Of a stretch of 64,000 bases of DNA, positions 60,444 through 64,000 are shown piece after piece. Location: the NCBI RefSeq assembly GCF_001270265.1, contig NZ_LGAP01000007.1, forward strand, positions 1 to 64,000. The letters run 5' to 3'. Origin of the DNA: Ensifer adhaerens. Lineage in GTDB: Bacteria > Pseudomonadota > Alphaproteobacteria > Rhizobiales > Rhizobiaceae. The translations under genes were made by a program, and so were the position numbers. The notes beneath the pieces are model-generated. The model saw only the letters and a list, made by a program, of their open reading frames with translations, was not told the DNA's origin and made no database searches. Within the stretch, counting starts at the first letter, position 1. Each line of letters begins with the position of its first letter.

Positions 60444-60468
60444 GGAACCTGAGATTCTCGTCTGCGTT
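60444..60468 (+). promoter_or_regulatory. RpoE2/EcfG-type promoter of the DUF3606 gene
   Basis: GGAAC (60444-60448), 17 bases, GTT (60466-60468), 25 bases before the ATG at 60494. Confidence 0.7.
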
Positions 60469-60493
60469 GTTTTCAGTGGAAAGGAGGCTTCCA

Positions 60494-60676
60494 ATGCAAG
60501 ATGACACAGCTAAAACCGTCATGGATCGACGCCTCGCCCCAGGCAGTCAGAAGTATGAGGTTTGCTACTTCGCAAAGAAGCATGGCATCAAGGAAAGCGA
60601 TGCACGACGCATTATCAAACAGCATGGTCGTGATCGAGACGCCGCTGACAGGGCAGCAAGTCGGCTAAGGGGCTAA
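60494..60676 (+). CDS. DUF3606-like small protein
   Basis: A 60-residue protein resembling DUF3606: an N-terminal polar part (DRRLAPGSQKYEVCYFAKKHG) followed by a helix-turn-helix-like IKESDARRIIKQHGRDRDAADRAA. Members are short and often stress-induced; they may bind DNA. AAGGAGG precedes the ATG, and a perfect GGAAC-N17-GTT promoter lies upstream. A small membrane-like frame follows six bases later. Confidence 0.75.
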   Translation: MQDDTAKTVMDRRLAPGSQKYEVCYFAKKHGIKESDARRIIKQHGRDRDAADRAASRLRG

Positions 60677-60682
60677 TTGGCC

Positions 60683-60877
60683 ATGGATCACGGGTTAGTA
60701 GCCGGCGTAGCTGTGGGCGCAGTCATCGGAGCCGCTCTCGAAGATATCCCTATCGCTATCGCGATTGGCATCGCGGACGGCGCAGCTGTTCACCGACGCG
60801 AGATCTCTCTTGCCGAGGAGACGATTTTGGCGGTCTCGCTACAAGTTGCGAGGGCCCGCGAGCCATTACGGCGATAA
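60683..60877 (+). CDS. Possible small membrane protein downstream of the DUF3606 gene
   Basis: A 64-residue frame with a Gly/Ala/Ile-rich hydrophobic part (residues 5-33, GLVAGVAVGAVIGAALEDIPIAIAI) and a charged C-terminus. It begins six bases after the previous stop, so it could be in the same transcript, but the ribosome site is weak. Confidence 0.4.
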   Translation: MDHGLVAGVAVGAVIGAALEDIPIAIAIGIADGAAVHRREISLAEETILAVSLQVARAREPLRR

Positions 60878-62084
60878 AGGATCTTCACGATGGCGGGAGG
60901 GGAATGGCCAGCTTGATATCAACCGTGGCTCATCCAAAGGATTGGCATCAGATGGTGCTCGGGGAGGCCATGCCTCGCGAAGTTTCGATATTGATACGCT
61001 GTCCTTCCAAAAGAGGCGCGGGATCGTTTGTCAAACTGCTTGCATTTGCGGCCAGTAATGCTGGCATCAGGTCATTGGATCTTCCTCCTGGAAGCGGGAC
61101 TTCGGCGTTGTCCGTGCATGCGATAGCTCTTCGCTTCATTGGTGTGCGCGCGACGTCATCGGACCGTCTTGCAGAGGCGGGTCGTGAGAAGAGCCTTGGT
61201 ATGGGCAAAGTCATTTTACGTCGACGCAGTGGTCCCTATTCTGCTGGGATCTGGTCGACAGTGCTTCATTCGACCGCCAGAGACCCTTGTCCCGTCATCA
61301 GCCGACTGATCCGGTTCCCCTTTGAAATCTGCTGAACTCTGATGTAGGTTTGTTTCGGCGAAACACGATGATCGGCTCTCAGGTCAACCGGCCGCGACTT
61401 CGGAGAGACGAAAGCGAAGGCGTCCTGACCTAAGCTCATTACGGAGCGCCAGTTAAAAATTGGCACTCGTTGCGTCTGTTAGGGCACTGCAAAACTTGCC
61501 TCTCGCTCACAAAATGCGAGCTTACGAGGGGGGTTGGGGGCCTTCAGTGGAAGTAATCAATCAACGGATAGCTTCGCGTGTCGTCCGAGTGATGGAAGTG
61601 AATGCTATCATTGCTTCCGTATGGGCTTATTTCACTGTTAATTCATATTGTTAATAACGTATGCAATTGCACAAGCAACCTGCAAAAAGGGCACCTTTAA
61701 GCATTCACGCTGAACCAATGGTCGATAGAAGCGCGCGCTGAGTGTTAGGCAGGGAGGAGGCTCTGGGTTCACTTGGGCTTTCGACGTCCGGGGCGGTTGG
61801 CCTCCTGACAGTAGCCACAACCGCATCCTAGAGATCCGGCGCTCCACGTTCGATCGTTCTGCTGGCTGGGACGCGTTGCCGCTGAAATCGCTGACGCCGC
61901 CAATCGTTGGCTCTTTGATGTGGTCGCTGCCCTTTGTCTCCTACAAGCCTTCGATTCCCCTTCAGCGTCGCGCCGCCGTGGTGACCAAGTTCAAGATTCT
62001 GGCGCGTCGCTGGCGAGGCGTCTGTGGGTTTCGGCATCTGGCCCAGTCCGAGCGCGGGCCCCGCGGCTTGGTCAGACCCGGTAA
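60878..62084. other. Gene-poor stretch
   Basis: No gene is supported. The frame 60904-61335 has no recognisable motif. Frames around 61828-62100 on both strands resemble eroded sequence. Confidence 0.4.
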
Positions 62085-62201
62085 GCGGGACGCCGCCTGA
62101 TCGAGAGGCGCACCAACGCCCCGGAGGTCATGGACGTGCCGGCAGTGGAACAGGTGGTCACCACGACCCCGTCCAAGGCGGCCCAGCTCACGCTGTTCTG
62201 A
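62085..62201 (+). pseudogene. C-terminal fragment of an unidentified plasmid gene
   Basis: A stop at 62082-62084 is followed by 38 codons, AGRRLIERRTNAPEVMDVPAVEQ and a tail ending KAAQLTLF. The charged segment and the ending look like the C-terminus of a larger plasmid protein. A hairpin terminator follows. The 5' part of the gene is missing. Confidence 0.35.
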
Positions 62202-62232
62202 TCCTCACGCTGCTGGCATTCTCGCAATCGGT

Positions 62233-62265
62233 CCCGTTCGGGAACCCTGCTCGGACGGGCCTTTT
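62233..62265 (+). terminator. Terminator-like hairpin before the ardC region
   Basis: CCCGTTCG (62233-62240) pairs with CGGACGGG (62252-62259), with one G-T pair, around an 11-base loop. CCTTTT follows at 62260-62265. Confidence 0.5.
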
Positions 62266-62745
62266 CGTTGCCATTCTGAGCATGAACACCACGGCGGCCG
62301 CAGCGGCGGCCATTCTTTAGCGGTGCGTGCGCGCCGGCGCCCTACAGCATCGCAACCGATGACGGGGTTTCGCCCTGACAACGCGCCGCCCGACCGCCAC
62401 CAGGTCGCCCATTTCCGTGAGGCCCGCGGAGATCCGCAGCAGCTGGCGCCTCAATGCGAATTCGTGGGGCTGACCCGACCGACAATTCCGCCGGGTTTTC
62501 CTCACCAGGTTCGCAAGCCCGCAACGAGGGCGATAGAGCCCGGCAATAATCCGGCGATCGCGCAGCATGAGTAATCGGCTCTTTCAGGGCCGTGCGGCGT
62601 AGGGGAGCAGGCTGCTACAGGCCGCGGCGCAGGCAAGGGCGAGCCCTCCTACACGTCCGTTTCGGCCCTGCGGGTGCCCGCGCCGCTCGTGGCCTTCCGC
62701 TGCTGGAAGCTCCCGCCGCTAAGGCGGTCCAGAAAGGAGCCACTC
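62266..62745. other. Leader region of the ardC-like gene
   Basis: No gene with support. The short GC-rich frames lack motifs. The ribosome site AAGGAG of the next gene lies at its right end. Confidence 0.4.
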
Positions 62746-63642
62746 ATGCAAACCAAGCGCGACACCCATCAGATTATCACCGACACCATTCTCGCGGCCC
62801 TCGAAAACTGCGGGCCTTGCGAGCGTCCCTGGGTCGGCCAGGCGCTGACCATGCCGGTCAACGCCGTGTCAGGCCACGAATACCGCGGCACAAATGTTGT
62901 CATGCTGTGGGTCGCCGCCCAAGAGGCCGGCTACGCGGAAAATCAATGGGCGACCTTCAAACAGTGGTCCGAGAAGGGCGCGCGCGTCCGTAAGGGCGAG
63001 AAAGCTACCCCGGTCATCTGGTTCAAAATGCTCGACCGCAAGGGCGACGACGCCGGCGCCGATGACGAGGATAGCCGACACATTCCCTGCGCCCGCCTGA
63101 GCTGGGTGTTCAACACCGCCCAGGTCGATGGCTACCAGCCCGAGAAGGCGCGCTCGCCCAAGGACAACCAAGTCTTCCCGATCGGGTTGGCCGATGCGCT
63201 GATTGCCGCAACCTGCGCAAAGATCCGCCACGAGGGCGCGCGGGCCTTCTACCGGCCCAGCACCGACGAAATCGTGCTGCCCCCACGATACCTGTTCACC
63301 GGCACGTCCACCAGCAGCGCCACCGAGGCGTACTATGGCGTCGCTCTTCATGAGTTGACGCATTGGACTGCACCGCGCCTCGAGCGCGAGTTTGGCAAGC
63401 GCTTCGGGGATGACGCCTACGCTGCCGAAGAACTGGTCGCCGAACTCGGTGCAGCGTTCCTCTGCGCCCGACTGGGCGTTTCGGTCGAGCCGCGTGCCGA
63501 CCACGCCAAGTACCTCGCCAGCTGGATCAAGATCCTGAAAGATGACCGCAAGGCGATCATCACCGCCGCCAGCAAGGCAGCTGAGGCGAGCGACTACCTC
63601 CTGGCCTTTAAAGGCGAAACCGAAGCGAGGAAGGCAACCTAA
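62746..63642 (+). CDS. ardC: ArdC-like antirestriction protein (DUF1738 + zincin metallopeptidase fold)
   Basis: A 298-residue ArdC-type protein. The N-terminal ssDNA-binding DUF1738 part (about residues 1-125) contains GHEYRGTNVVMLWVAAQEAGY and WATFKQWSEKGARVRKGEKATPVIWFK. The C-terminal part (about 150-290) is zincin-like with HELTHWT (zinc-binding HExxH, near residue 205) and EELVAELGAAFL supplying the third ligand. ArdC proteins protect incoming plasmid DNA from host restriction and are typical of conjugative or mobilisable elements. AAGGAG lies six bases before ATG 62746. A stem (AGGCAACC/GGTTGCCT) surrounds the stop codon. Confidence 0.9.
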   Translation: MQTKRDTHQIITDTILAALENCGPCERPWVGQALTMPVNAVSGHEYRGTNVVMLWVAAQEAGYAENQWATFKQWSEKGARVRKGEKATPVIWFKMLDRKGDDAGADDEDSRHIPCARLSWVFNTAQVDGYQPEKARSPKDNQVFPIGLADALIAATCAKIRHEGARAFYRPSTDEIVLPPRYLFTGTSTSSATEAYYGVALHELTHWTAPRLEREFGKRFGDDAYAAEELVAELGAAFLCARLGVSVEPRADHAKYLASWIKILKDDRKAIITAASKAAEASDYLLAFKGETEARKAT

Positions 63643-63819
63643 CGGTTGCCTGTCCCTTCGCCTCACATGCACGGGCTTGCCTCCGGTGCGGCAAACTCGC
63701 ACCGACGATCGTTGAGGGGAATAGCCCGGAAGGGTTCGGGATCGCACTTCATGAGCAGCCGAGAGATTTCGCCCTGCCCGATGCTGGCCCGCATCAATTG
63801 GGAGTTTTGCGACGATGGC

Positions 63820-64000
63820 TCATATCGGCAACAGGGCGTCGGGCTTTACATCTGCCACGGATGCATAGGTATGGGTCTCCCTTACACCGGGCAAGGGCAG
63901 TATCACCCGCTCCAGAAAGTCCTGAAACATGGACATGTCGGCAATTCTCGCTTTTACGAGATAATCGAAGCCGCCGATGACCATGTGGCATTCCAGAACT
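63820..64000 (-). CDS. Lrp/AsnC-family regulator, partial (5' end outside the window)
   Basis: The minus strand from the window edge reads, in frame, VLECHMVIGGFDYLVKARI, MSMFQDFLERVILPLPGV and TYASVADVKPDALLPI before TGA (63822-63820). This is the C-terminal RAM (ligand-binding and oligomerisation) domain of Lrp/AsnC regulators, about 60 residues. The N-terminal helix-turn-helix lies beyond position 64000. Its target cannot be told from here. Confidence 0.8.
   Translation of the reverse strand, partial: VLECHMVIGGFDYLVKARIADMSMFQDFLERVILPLPGVRETHTYASVADVKPDALLPI

Noticed and set aside
61442-61470. Imperfect inverted repeat around GCCAGTTAAAAATTGGC
   Set aside because: It looked like an IS end, but no transposase or matching second end was found.
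1-64000. CRISPR arrays, tRNA or rRNA genes
   Set aside because: No regularly spaced repeats, tRNA-like or rRNA segments were noticed by eye; a tRNA search could not be run.

Overview
The window looks like part of a secondary replicon (plasmid or chromid) of a Rhizobiaceae alphaproteobacterium close to Sinorhizobium/Ensifer or Rhizobium. The evidence is a complete repABC replication and partition module (51.6-55.4 kb) with its antisense RNA and parS-type palindromes, high GC, and sugar-uptake operons laid out like the lac and agp loci known from Sinorhizobium meliloti and Agrobacterium. No rRNA, tRNA or CRISPR was seen.

Layout. (1) 0.2-24.5 kb is a mosaic of small stress-type genes: an ECF sigma factor, DUF1236, BON, ElaB/YqjD-like, KGG, DUF6766, PepSY, YflT-like, DUF2188, DUF899 and DUF4168 proteins, two peptidoglycan enzymes (a bifunctional PBP and an L,D-transpeptidase), an esterase, an SDR oxidoreductase, two toxin-antitoxin pairs (VapBC and RES/Xre) and several gene relics (CBS, LigD-like, DUF6894, IS30-like). 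Many of these genes carry a GGAAC-N17/18-GTT element just upstream, the promoter type read by RpoE2/EcfG general-stress sigma factors. (2) 24.9-50.1 kb is an oligosaccharide-utilisation block of three ABC systems. The first is lacR-lacEFGZK for lactose (plus strand). The second is a LacI-controlled sugar ABC transporter with a GH32 beta-fructosidase (minus strand). The third is an agp-like alpha-galactoside system: AraC regulator, two GH4 glycosidases and a dipeptide-type ABC transporter. Palindromes beside the two LacI-type regulators and their target genes suggest how those two systems are controlled. (3) 51-55.4 kb is repABC with one parS between repA and repB and a ctRNA between repB and repC. 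(4) 55.4-64 kb is gene-poor: a cold-shock protein, a DUF3606 protein, a second cluster of four parS palindromes around a CTCCA microsatellite, an ArdC-like antirestriction protein, and the 3' end of an Lrp/AsnC regulator cut by the window edge.

Working together: each sugar module pairs a periplasmic binding protein, two permeases and ATPase(s) with a cytoplasmic glycosidase, so the intact disaccharide or oligosaccharide would be imported and then hydrolysed inside the cell. The stress genes look like a dispersed regulon sharing one promoter type rather than a single operon. RepA and RepB with parS would partition the replicon, RepC would start replication, and the ctRNA would limit RepC.

Limits: functions come from recognising family motifs by eye. 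No database search or alignment was run, and promoter, operator and terminator calls come from pattern reading.
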